From: Chloroflexota bacterium
GTDB taxonomy: Bacteria; Chloroflexota; Limnocylindria; Limnocylindrales; CSP1-4
Reading direction: 5' to 3'
Assembly (NCBI GenBank): GCA_013695255.1
Contig: JACDAV010000311.1
Span: forward strand, 1 to 7,590
DNA length: 7,590 bases
Both the position numbers and the translations under genes were made by a program. The notes beneath the pieces were generated by a model, which saw only the letters and a list, made by a program, of their open reading frames with translations, did no database searches and was not told the DNA's origin. Numbering within the stretch: position 1 is the stretch's first letter; every line of letters starts with the position of its first letter. Shown in pieces: positions 1 to 5,999 of this stretch.

Positions 1-2
1 GG

Positions 3-233
3 ATGGAGCTGCTCGCCGGGGAGCTCGACGCCGACGCGGACGTCGACGGGCATGGAGACGGCTGGGAGTTCCACGCACCCACGGGCTTCCGCCTCGCGCA
101 GGTCCTCCAGCACGGCACCGATCACCGCAGCCAGATCTGCACCGCACTGACGAGCTTCGGCGTGACGCCGCCCGGCATCGACCTCTGGGCCTTCGGTGAG
201 GCAACCGGCCGCACGCGTTCGGTGTACCTGTGA
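3..233 (+). CDS. DinB-superfamily protein, C-terminal fragment
   Basis: This is the C-terminal 76 residues of a protein that very probably begins left of the window; the ATG at base 3 is likely an internal Met. The diagnostic segment is around residues 36-46, reading QHGTDHRSQI. This is the conserved His-x3-His-Arg-x-Gln helix of the DinB/YfiT-like four-helix-bundle fold, whose histidines bind a divalent metal. It is followed by a G-V-x-P-P-x-x-D-L-W tail typical of DinB family members. Such proteins are about 150-170 residues long, so roughly half is missing. Family members are cytoplasmic metal-binding proteins; some are thiol-dependent transferases and many have no known reaction, so no substrate is assigned. 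The TGA stop at 231-233 is followed by a spacer with hairpins and then a convergent amidohydrolase gene, so there is no operon link to the rest of the window. Confidence 0.75.
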   Translation: MELLAGELDADADVDGHGDGWEFHAPTGFRLAQVLQHGTDHRSQICTALTSFGVTPPGIDLWAFGEATGRTRSVYL

Positions 234-489
234 CGTGCCCGGACGAGATCGGCGCGGGTCGGCCGGTCCTTTGTGGACCGCCTCGCTCCCGTCAGCGACT
301 CGAGACCCCATGGTCTCCGGGGGAGCCGCGAGGCGGTGCGGCCCAGGGCTCGAACGATGCCACGATCGCGGCTCGAATGGCCGACAGGTGGCGCCGAGGG
401 CGGAGTGCCGTGCTGGCTGTTGTCGAGCGCCCCGATGTGGTCGAAAACCTCGAGCCGTGCGGCGGCGCGGGGCTTAAGAAATCCTGGGT
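234..489. other. Intergenic spacer between convergent genes
   Basis: A 256-base stretch between the DinB-like stop and the amidohydrolase stop. I see no credible gene: the open frames here give Arg/Pro/Gly-rich peptides with no recognisable motif. It holds the nested hairpins at 264-337, a direct repeat of GGCTCGAA at 347-354 and 370-377 (start-to-start 23 bases), and an inverted copy of the second repeat (TCGAGCCG, 450-457). A short AT-rich patch at 473-484 lies just beyond the amidohydrolase stop. No tRNA fold or promoter could be identified. Confidence 0.6.
264..337. repeat. Nested inverted repeats with an alternative hairpin
   Basis: Bases 277-286 (ACCGCCTCGC) pair perfectly over 10 bp with 328-337 (GCGAGGCGGT). 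Inside, TCCC at 287-290 pairs with GGGA at 321-324, leaving a 3-base bulge at 325-327. Further inside, GAGACC at 302-307 pairs with GGTCTC at 312-317 around a CCAT loop. A separate hairpin, CGGTCC at 264-269 with GGACCG at 275-280 and loop TTTGT, uses bases 277-280 and so excludes the innermost part of nothing but the outer end of the long stem; the two folds compete there. No U-tract follows on either strand. It lies between converging genes, so a bidirectional transcription-end or 3'-end stabilising structure is the simplest role; a small RNA or dispersed palindromic element is also possible. The pairing is seen directly; the function is inferred. Confidence 0.6.
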
Positions 490-1695
490 CTATCCCCGAT
501 GGACGATCCGGCCCCCCTGGATGACCAGCGGCGGGTCGGCGAGCCGTCCGAGATCGGCCAGTGGGTCGCCGTCCACCATCACGAGGTCCCCGAGCTTGCC
601 GGCCTCGACCGTCCCGACGTTCGCCTCGATCCCCAGCAATCGGGCCGCGCCCGAGGTCGCCGCGCGGATCGCGGCCATCGGCGACGCACCGTGATCATGG
701 AGCAGGACGATCTCCCGCCAGACCATGTCGGCGGTCACGCCCACCTCGCCGGTGTCCGTCCCCGTCGCGAGGGGCACGCCGAGCTCGATGGCGGTCTCGG
801 TCGATGATCGATGGCGGCGCTCGATGAGGTCCTGCCGCTCGCGCTGCGCGGCCGTCAGACCGGGCAGGTCCCGGTTCACGTCGGTGACCACGAGGGTCGG
901 GACGAGGAACGCGCCGGACGCTGCCAGCGCTTCGATCGCGGCCCGGTCCGCGAGCCAGCCGTGTTCCACGCTCGCTACCCCGGCAGCGACGGACCGCCGG
1001 ACTGACTCGCCATCCTGGGCGTGGCTCATGACCTTGACCCGCAACTCCGTGGCCGTCTCGACGACGGCCCGGAGCTCGTCCGTGGTGAGCTCCGGTGCGC
1101 CGTGCACCATCCGGCCCGGCGCGAGCCCGGTGGTGGTGAGCATCGCCGCCTCCGAGGCGATGACCTTGACCACGTCCGCCCCGTCGCGGACGACCCGGCG
1201 GGTGGCGGTCACGAGAGCGGCGGGGCTGTCCGCCTCCAGGCCGAACTTGAAGCCGTGGCCGCCCGTGACGCCGATTGCGGTACCGGAGACGAGGAGCCGC
1301 GGCCCGGGCACGGTGCCGGCGTCGATCGCGTCGCGCAGGACCACCTCGAGGTTGCGGATGGAGCCGGCTCCCCGGGCGGTCGTGACCCCCGCGCGGAGTG
1401 CCCGTGCCGCGTGCCCGGCGGCGGCGAGAACGATCTGTGGGTCCGTGCGCCGGGCGATCGTGTCGATGGACCCTTCCGTCGGGTCGAATGTGTAGTGCGC
1501 ATGCGCGTCGATGAGGCCGGGGAGGAGCGTCCGACCTGCGCCGTCGATCCGGTGAGCACGAGCGTCCGCCGGGCGACCCGGGTCGTGCGCCTCTACCGCC
1601 GCGATCCGGTCGCCGTCGACGACCACGTCGACGTGGTCACGTGCGCTGTCGGCGATGCCATCGATGAGGCGGACGTCGGCGATCAGGAGGTGCAT
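490..1695 (-). CDS. Metal-dependent amidohydrolase (imidazolonepropionase/prolidase-like)
   Basis: A 401-residue cytoplasmic enzyme of the amidohydrolase superfamily, in the branch that includes imidazolonepropionase-like proteins and Xaa-Pro dipeptidase-type members. An N-terminal beta-sandwich strand region (1-58) leads into the TIM barrel at L-P-G-L-I-D-A-H-A-H (58-67), with metal ligands H65 and H67. Other visible active-site residues are K177 (V-V-K-V-I, the probable carboxylated bridging lysine), H225 (M-S-H-A), H245 (V-E-H-G) and the catalytic D314 (T-G-T-D-T-G). The T-G-G-H-G loop at 144-148 is typical of the subgroup. A C-terminal sandwich portion (about 357-401) includes the usual G-x-L-A/G-D-L-V motif. 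Length is normal and no key residue is missing. Family members cleave cyclic amides, dipeptides or organophosphates, so the substrate is unknown. The ATG at 1693-1695 has no convincing SD; a TACGCT box ends 7 bases upstream, allowing leaderless expression. It is divergent from the ThDP gene. Confidence 0.92.
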   Translation of the reverse strand: MHLLIADVRLIDGIADSARDHVDVVVDGDRIAAVEAHDPGRPADARAHRIDGAGRTLLPGLIDAHAHYTFDPTEGSIDTIARRTDPQIVLAAAGHAARALRAGVTTARGAGSIRNLEVVLRDAIDAGTVPGPRLLVSGTAIGVTGGHGFKFGLEADSPAALVTATRRVVRDGADVVKVIASEAAMLTTTGLAPGRMVHGAPELTTDELRAVVETATELRVKVMSHAQDGESVRRSVAAGVASVEHGWLADRAAIEALAASGAFLVPTLVVTDVNRDLPGLTAAQRERQDLIERRHRSSTETAIELGVPLATGTDTGEVGVTADMVWREIVLLHDHGASPMAAIRAATSGAARLLGIEANVGTVEAGKLGDLVMVDGDPLADLGRLADPPLVIQGGRIVHRG

Positions 1696-1846
1696 CGCGG
1701 GCAGCGTAACGGTCGGCGGCCCACCCTCGCCGCCCCGCTACGCTGGAAGCGCGCTCGGACGACCCCCGCGCCCCCCGGCTCATTCAGGATCTACGATGTG
1801 CCGACCGCGCCTGCGCCGCGCGATCGTTCGGCGATGGGAGGCCACG
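1696..1846. promoter_or_regulatory. Divergent promoter region with TACGCT inverted repeat
   Basis: These 151 bases separate the starts of the amidohydrolase (-) and the ThDP enzyme (+). A 7-bp inverted repeat, CAGCGTA at 1702-1708 and TACGCTG at 1739-1745, has arms 30 bases apart. Each arm carries TACGCT in the outward direction, matching a TANNNT-type -10 box: one points at the amidohydrolase and one at the ThDP gene. The minus-strand copy ends 7 bases before the amidohydrolase ATG, the spacing expected for a leaderless transcript. A second plus-strand candidate, TACGAT at 1792-1797, would give a leader of about 43 bases to the GTG at 1847. No good -35 hexamer is visible for any of them, so these are weak promoter calls. 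Confidence 0.4.
1836..1841 (+). promoter_or_regulatory. Ribosome binding site GGGAGG of the ThDP gene
   Basis: GGGAGG lies 5 bases before GTG at 1847-1849. It is the strongest Shine-Dalgarno match near this gene start and decides in favour of the GTG over the in-frame ATG at 1796. That ATG has only a partial AGGA at 1786-1789 and would add 17 Arg-rich residues not expected in the family. Confidence 0.75.
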
Positions 1847-3469
1847 GTGACCGCACGTCGGGTCGGTGATGCGATCGTGGACGTCCTCCGCTCCGCCTCG
1901 GTGGACACGGTCTTCGGCATCCCGGGGCTGCACACGCTGCCGCTCTACGATGCACTCGCCGGCGCCCCGTCGATCCGTCACATCCTCACCCGTCACGAGC
2001 AGGGGGCGGCCTTCGCGGCGGATGGGTACGCGCGGGTCACGGGCCGGCCCGGGGTGCTCTCCACGACGACCGGTCCGGGAACCTTCAACACGCTCGCCGC
2101 CCTGGCCGAGGCCTGGTCGGATTCCTCGCCGGTGGTCCTGCTCGCCGGCCAGATCGACTCGGCGCTCGATGGCGCGGGCCGGGGCGTCCTGCACGAGACG
2201 CCGGACCAGGGCCGGTCCTTCGAGGCGGTGACCGCGTTCGTGGGCCGGCCGCGCACCGCGGAGGACATGCCGGTTGCGGTCGCGGAGGCGCTGCGCTGCT
2301 CGATGACCGGGCGGCGGCGCCCGGCATACGTGGAGCTGCCGACGGACCTCCTTGGGGCCCCGCACGAGGCCCCGGCACCCACCGTCACCTTTCCGGGCGT
2401 GGTCGCCCCGGACCCGGCGTCCATCCTCGATGCCGCGCGGCTCCTCCGTGGAGCCGGCCGCATCGTGATCCTGGCCGGCGCCGGCGTGCATCGCGCGGGC
2501 GCGACCGCCGAGCTTCGAGCGCTGGCCGTCCGACTCGGTGCACCGGTCGCCACGGCGATCACCGGCGCGGGCTCCATCCCCGCCGACGACGACTGGTGGG
2601 CGGGGGCGCTGGTCCCCGGGCGCCCGGAGTGGCGCGCACTGTTCGGCGAGGCGGATGCGGTCGTGGTCGTGGGCTGCCGGCTCGATGACGTCGGCACCGC
2701 GCGCTGGACGCTGCCCCTGCCGCAGCTGGTCCACATCGACATCGACCGGGCCGTCATCGGCCGCGCCTACCCCGCGACCGCCGGCATCGTCGGCGATGCC
2801 CGCCAGGTGCTGCATGCCCTCCTCGATGAGCTGCCATCCGGCGCGGACGCGCGGGCCCCGGAGCGCGGATGGGGACTGGCCCGGGCGCGCGCCATGCGCG
2901 AGGCCGTGCAGGCTGGCGTCGCGCCGGACCAGCGCGGCGTGCGGGACGCATTCCTGGCCGCGCGGGCGGCGCTCCCGCGGGACGCCATCCTGACCCATGA
3001 CGCCGCGCGGCTGAACGCGTGGACGGGCTATTTCTGGCCGGTCTACGAACCGGATGGCTCGATCTTCCCGTGGGGATCGGCGACGCTCGGGTTCGCGCTG
3101 GGGACGGCGAACGGGGCGGCTGTCGCCGCGCCCGGTCGGCGCGTCGTGGCAGCCTGCGGCGATGGCGGATTCCTGTTCACGGCCACGGAGCTCGCGACCG
3201 CGGTTGCCCATGACCTCGATGTCACGGTGCTGGTCCACGACGATGCCGCGTTCGGATCGATCGCCGACTACCAGATGCGATTCCACGGCCGCTCGTACGC
3301 CACGGACCTGCGCAACCCGGACCTCGTCGCATTCGCCCGGTCGTTCGGGCTGCCGGCGGAACGCGTGGAGGACGTGGCCGACCTGCCCGCGGCGATGGCC
3401 CGCGCCACGGCTGGGCCGGGACCCTCCGCCGTGATCCTCAGCGCGCCGCTGGGGCAACCCTGGCGCTGA
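1847..3469 (+). CDS. Thiamine-diphosphate-dependent enzyme, acetolactate synthase large-subunit-like
   Basis: A 540-residue enzyme with the three-domain layout of the acetolactate synthase/2-oxoacid decarboxylase family. The N-terminal PYR domain (about 1-170) carries the cofactor-activating glutamate E51 in R-H-E-Q-G-A-A-F-A-A-D-G-Y-A-R, followed by the T-T-G-P-G-T-F-N loop (74-81). A central Rossmann-like domain spans about 188-320. The C-terminal PP domain (about 365-535) has the G-D-G motif at 438-440; the metal-ligand end of the motif reads H-D-D (464-466) where N-N or N-D is usual, so D465 probably replaces the Asn ligand. Family enzymes join or decarboxylate 2-oxo acids using ThDP and Mg2+. 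No regulatory small subunit is adjacent and the protein is slightly shorter than true biosynthetic acetolactate synthases (about 560-590), which favours a catabolic role. The H-E-T-P-D-Q segment (116-121) resembles decarboxylase-type paralogues; the substrate is unknown. It converges on the reductase gene with an 84-base gap. Confidence 0.92.
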   Translation: MTARRVGDAIVDVLRSASVDTVFGIPGLHTLPLYDALAGAPSIRHILTRHEQGAAFAADGYARVTGRPGVLSTTTGPGTFNTLAALAEAWSDSSPVVLLAGQIDSALDGAGRGVLHETPDQGRSFEAVTAFVGRPRTAEDMPVAVAEALRCSMTGRRRPAYVELPTDLLGAPHEAPAPTVTFPGVVAPDPASILDAARLLRGAGRIVILAGAGVHRAGATAELRALAVRLGAPVATAITGAGSIPADDDWWAGALVPGRPEWRALFGEADAVVVVGCRLDDVGTARWTLPLPQLVHIDIDRAVIGRAYPATAGIVGDARQVLHALLDELPSGADARAPERGWGLARARAMREAVQAGVAPDQRGVRDAFLAARAALPRDAILTHDAARLNAWTGYFWPVYEPDGSIFPWGSATLGFALGTANGAAVAAPGRRVVAACGDGGFLFTATELATAVAHDLDVTVLVHDDAAFGSIADYQMRFHGRSYATDLRNPDLVAFARSFGLPAERVEDVADLPAAMARATAGPGPSAVILSAPLGQPWR

Positions 3470-3553
3470 CGTCTGGCACGCCACGATGGGCGGGCACCAC
3501 GCCGCTCCGGGCGCCAACCGCGTCGAGCCCCACGCGGCGCGGCCCCCGGCCCC
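3470..3553. other. Spacer between convergent genes
   Basis: An 84-base GC-rich gap between the ThDP enzyme stop (TGA, 3467-3469) and the reductase stop (TGA on the minus strand, 3554-3556). CGCCGC at 3500-3505 can pair with GCGGCG at 3534-3539 around a 28-base loop, but with this base composition such a match is weak. There is no U-tract and no convincing terminator. Confidence 0.4.
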
Positions 3554-4321
3554 TCAGGCGATGATCAGCTCGCCGCCGTGGATGTCGACGTTCGTGCCCG
3601 TGATGTAGGCGGCCTCGTCGGACGCGAGGTAGCAGACGAGCGAGGCGATCTCCGATGCGTCCGCCAATCGGCCCAGCGGGATCGAGGCGAGGACCTGGGT
3701 CATGCGTGCCGCGTCCGTCGATGCGCGAACCATCGGCGTGTCGACGATCCCGGGCGAGACGGCATTGACCGTGATGCCGTCGCGAGCCCACTCGCGGGCG
3801 AGGTGGCGCGTGAGTCCGAGGACCCCGGCCTTGGCGGTCGTGTAGTGGACACCGCCCAGCGTGCTGGTCGCCCGACCCGCCATCGAGGCGACGTTGACGA
3901 TCCGCCCGTGGCCCGAGTCGCGGAGCGCCGGGTAGGCGGCCCGCGCACACAGGAACGAGCCCGTCAGGTTCGAATCCACGACGAGGTGCCACTCCTCGGC
4001 GGTGACGTCCGCTGCCCGCGTCGAGCGCAGGATCCCGGCGTTGTTGACCAGCACGTCGATCCGCCCGAAGGTGTCGGTCGCAGCGGCGGCGAGCGCCTCG
4101 ACCTCACCGGGTCGGGTGACATCGGCGTGGACCGCGAGGGCACGACCGCCGGCGGCCTCGATCGCCCTGGCGGCTTCGGCGGCCGTGGCGTCATCGAGAT
4201 CCGCGATCACCACCGCCGCGCCATCCGATCCGAACCGCTCCGCGATGGCCCGGCCGATTCCCCGCCCGGCACCGGTCACGATCGTCACTCGCCCGTCGAA
4301 TCGCCCGCCACTCACGGCCAT
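3554..4321 (-). CDS. Short-chain dehydrogenase/reductase (SDR), FabG-like
   Basis: A 255-residue classical SDR that would interconvert an alcohol and a ketone or 3-oxoacyl group using a nicotinamide cofactor. It shows the cofactor loop T-G-A-G-R-G-I-G (16-23), D41 at the end of the second strand (I-A-D-L-D, which favours NAD(H) over NADP(H)), N-N-A-G (93-96), N118, S146, and the catalytic Y160-x3-K164. The P-G motif is at 190-191 and the C-terminal G-G-E-L tail is standard. The Ser-to-Tyr distance is 14 residues, one more than in E. coli FabG. Length is normal and all four catalytic residues are present. The start is uncertain: ATG at 4319-4321 has AGAGG only 1 base upstream, whereas GTG at 4313-4315 has the same AGAGG at an ideal 7 bases, so the protein may begin two codons later. 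It is divergent from the deacylase gene, 71 bases away. A catabolic dehydrogenase is as likely as a fatty-acid enzyme. Confidence 0.94.
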   Translation of the reverse strand: MAVSGGRFDGRVTIVTGAGRGIGRAIAERFGSDGAAVVIADLDDATAAEAARAIEAAGGRALAVHADVTRPGEVEALAAAATDTFGRIDVLVNNAGILRSTRAADVTAEEWHLVVDSNLTGSFLCARAAYPALRDSGHGRIVNVASMAGRATSTLGGVHYTTAKAGVLGLTRHLAREWARDGITVNAVSPGIVDTPMVRASTDAARMTQVLASIPLGRLADASEIASLVCYLASDEAAYITGTNVDIHGGELIIA

Positions 4322-4322
4322 G

Positions 4323-4327
4323 CCTCT
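4323..4327 (-). promoter_or_regulatory. Ribosome binding site AGAGG of the SDR gene
   Basis: On the minus strand AGAGG stands 7 bases before GTG (4313-4315) but only 1 base before ATG (4319-4321). The spacing favours the GTG as the true start; the longer ATG form is kept as the CDS boundary because the protein sequence does not discriminate between them. Confidence 0.5.
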
Positions 4328-4337
4328 TGCTCGCCCG

Positions 4338-4360
4338 GGCCGGCATTGACGTGGCCGGCC
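4338..4360. promoter_or_regulatory. Operator-like inverted repeat between divergent genes
   Basis: GGCCGGC at 4338-4344 and its perfect reverse complement GCCGGCC at 4354-4360 flank a 9-base centre containing TTGACG (4346-4351), a fair match to a -35 hexamer reading toward the deacylase. Downstream of it only poor -10 matches occur on the plus strand (AATGCT at 4370-4375). On the minus strand TAGCAT (4376 to 4371) could be a -10 for the reductase. The position, in the 71-base gap between two divergent starts, suits a repressor or activator site controlling both genes. The symmetry is seen; the regulatory role is inferred. Confidence 0.4.
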
Positions 4361-4383
4361 GGAGGTCCCAATGCTAACCACGT

Positions 4384-4388
4384 GGGAG
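4384..4388 (+). promoter_or_regulatory. Ribosome binding site GGGAG of the deacylase gene
   Basis: GGGAG lies 4 bases before GTG at 4393. The deacylase frame is closed by TAA at 4375-4377, so this GTG is the only start that keeps the conserved N-terminal strand. A stronger GGAGG at 4361-4365 sits 5 bases before an ATG at 4371 that is in a different frame. Confidence 0.6.
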
Positions 4389-4392
4389 CGCC

Positions 4393-5976
4393 GTGATCGA
4401 CCTCGTCATCCGCAACGCCACGCGCCACGACGGATCGGGAGGCCCTCCGAGCGTCGGCGACATCGGGATCGATGGCGGACGCATCGTGGCGCTCGACGAG
4501 CGCCTGACGGGCGGCGTGGGCCGCGAGGAGATCGATTGCTCCGGGCTGGCCGTCGCCCCCGGCTTCATCGACCTCCATACGCACTCGGACGTGTCTCTCC
4601 TGTCCGAGGCCGGCTGCATCAGCGCGATCGAGCAGGGGGTCACGACCCAGGCCGTCGGCCTGTGTGGCTTCTCGGCCGGCCCGGTCGACGCCGCCAGTCT
4701 CGTGGGGCTGATCGACGAAGAGCCGATCTTCGCCTTTCCCGGAGTCGAGTGGGACTGGCGCACGATCGGTGGGTATCGCGACGCCGTCCGCCGGGCTCGC
4801 CCGGCAACCAACGTGGCGACCTTCGTCGGCCACAACACCCTGCGGCGGTTCGTCCTCGGCGGCGCCGATCGGCCGCCGACGCCGGCGGAGCTCCGGCGCA
4901 TGGTCGCCCTCGTCGACGCGGCGATCGACGACGGCGCGCGCGGCTTCACCACCGGGCTCTCCTACGCCCCGGGCATGTTTGCGACGGTCGACGAGCTGGC
5001 GACCCTCGCGGGCGTGGCGGCGGCGCGCGGACGCCCGTACCACACGCACATGCGCTACGGACCTGATGGCGTCCGGGCCTCCGTGCGCGAGGCCCTCGAG
5101 ACCGCCGAGCGGGCCCAGGTCGAGCTCAACATCTCGCATCTCTATCCGTCCGCTCAGGAGCCCGACGAGAGCGCGGACGAGCTGTTGGCGATGCTTCATG
5201 CGGCCCGCGATCGCGGGCTGGAGGTCACTTTCGACCTGACGGTGTTCGAGCGCGGAGGCGGAGCCTGGGTCCAATCGCTCCCGGGCTGGGCCCGAGACGG
5301 CGGGATGGCCGGGACGGCGGCCGTGATCCGCGACCCGTCGTCGCGGGCACGCCTCGTGGAGTTCCTGACCGGACCGGGCGCCGACTGGTGGCTGTCCGAC
5401 TGGGACGACCAGCTGATCTGCAAGGTGAACCGCCCGGAGCATGCGGACCTGGCCGGCCGGACCATCGCCGACATCGCCCGCGAGCGGGGTCGGACGCCCA
5501 TCGACACCGCGCTCGACCTCGTTCTCGAGGACGGCCAGTTCTGGGTCGCACCCACGATCAAGCGCCAGGCGCATCTCGACGCGCTCATCGCCAGCCCGCT
5601 GTGCGTGCCGATCGGCGACGGCTTCGCGCACCATCCGGAGCGGCATCGGGCCTACGGGATCATGCCCAAGAGCTTCGGCACGTTCCCGCTGGTGCTCGGC
5701 GACTACGTGCGCGACCGCGGCGTGCTGTCCCTGCCCGAGGCGATCCACAGGATCACCGCGGAGCCGGCGCGTCGCCTGGGCCTGACCGATCGCGGGCGGC
5801 TCGCGCCCGGCTGTTTCGCCGATCTCGTGGTCTTCGATCCCGCGACCGTCGCGAACCGCGCCGACGCAGCCGACCCCGCCGCGCGGCCGCATGGCATCCA
5901 CCGGGTGCTGGTGAACGGGAGCTGGGTGGTGATCGGTGGTGCCGCGACGGGGGACCGCGCAGGGCTCGCGCTCTGA
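4393..5976 (+). CDS. N-acyl-D-amino-acid deacylase-like amidohydrolase
   Basis: A 527-residue zinc amidohydrolase of the D-aminoacylase/N-acyl-D-amino-acid deacylase family, expected to cleave the acyl group from N-acyl-D-amino acids or related compounds in the cytoplasm. The N-terminal strand D-L-V-I-R-N-A is typical. Metal-site residues visible are H62 and H64 (G-F-I-D-L-H-T-H-S-D), C91 (G-L-C-G-F, the bridging cysteine of this family), H219 (H-T-H-M-R), H249 (I-S-H-L) and catalytic D409 (I-G-D-G). The G-T-F-P segment at 429-432 is a family signature; the preceding position is K426 where Arg is common. The C-terminal sandwich strand (about 467-515) has the G-x-F-A-D-L-V-V motif. Length is slightly above the usual 480-500. 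The family also contains D-glutamate deacylases, dihydroorotase-like and other amidases, so exact specificity is open. Start codon GTG is fixed by an upstream in-frame stop. It converges on the DapA-family gene with a 19-base gap. Confidence 0.91.
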   Translation: MIDLVIRNATRHDGSGGPPSVGDIGIDGGRIVALDERLTGGVGREEIDCSGLAVAPGFIDLHTHSDVSLLSEAGCISAIEQGVTTQAVGLCGFSAGPVDAASLVGLIDEEPIFAFPGVEWDWRTIGGYRDAVRRARPATNVATFVGHNTLRRFVLGGADRPPTPAELRRMVALVDAAIDDGARGFTTGLSYAPGMFATVDELATLAGVAAARGRPYHTHMRYGPDGVRASVREALETAERAQVELNISHLYPSAQEPDESADELLAMLHAARDRGLEVTFDLTVFERGGGAWVQSLPGWARDGGMAGTAAVIRDPSSRARLVEFLTGPGADWWLSDWDDQLICKVNRPEHADLAGRTIADIARERGRTPIDTALDLVLEDGQFWVAPTIKRQAHLDALIASPLCVPIGDGFAHHPERHRAYGIMPKSFGTFPLVLGDYVRDRGVLSLPEAIHRITAEPARRLGLTDRGRLAPGCFADLVVFDPATVANRADAADPAARPHGIHRVLVNGSWVVIGGAATGDRAGLAL

Positions 5977-5999
5977 CCCGCGGGGTTCGGGCAGGTCAG
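5973..5999. terminator. Possible bidirectional terminator stem spanning two stop codons
   Basis: CTGACC at 5973-5978 pairs perfectly with GGTCAG at 5994-5999; after one C-A mismatch two more pairs can form (5980-5981 with 5991-5992). The left arm holds the TGA stop of the deacylase (5974-5976) and the right arm holds the TGA stop of the DapA-family gene read on the other strand (5996-5998). No U-tract follows on either strand, so it is not a standard intrinsic terminator. It is the only terminator-like structure in a 19-base gap between converging genes. Confidence 0.4.

Noticed and set aside
347..377. Direct repeat GGCTCGAA as the start of a CRISPR-like or iteron array.
   Set aside because: Only two 8-base copies are present with no third unit; this is too short and too few for an array.
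341..380. A possible tRNA, suggested by GGCTCGAAC resembling a T-loop.
   Set aside because: The T-loop consensus TTCGA is not met and no acceptor, D or anticodon stems can be formed around it on either strand.
1655..1846. A longer N-terminus for the ThDP enzyme starting at ATG 1655 or ATG 1796.
   Set aside because: The extension from 1655 overlaps the start of the divergent amidohydrolase and is Pro/Arg-rich. ATG 1796 has only a partial SD. GTG 1847 has GGGAGG at 5 bases and begins where family members normally start.
1021..1869. A 282-codon plus-strand frame running opposite the amidohydrolase start and into the divergent promoter region.
   Set aside because: No motif is recognised, it overlaps a well-supported gene over most of its length, and it would cross the divergent promoter region and the start of the ThDP gene.
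1784..3517. A 577-codon open frame on the minus strand covering the ThDP gene, longer than the coding part of that gene.
   Set aside because: The peptide is Arg/Gly/Pro-rich without family motifs, while the plus strand encodes a complete ThDP enzyme with all main motifs. Long antisense frames are expected at this G+C content.
4322..4381. A start of the SDR gene at the minus-strand GTG 4379-4381.
   Set aside because: It adds 20 residues absent from the family and would run through the inverted repeat at 4338-4360; the starts at 4321 or 4315 lie just before the conserved first strand.
4312..5901. A 529-codon open frame on the minus strand opposite the deacylase.
   Set aside because: The composition is low-complexity (Arg, Gly, Ala, Asp) with no domain signature; the plus-strand frame carries the complete amidohydrolase metal site.
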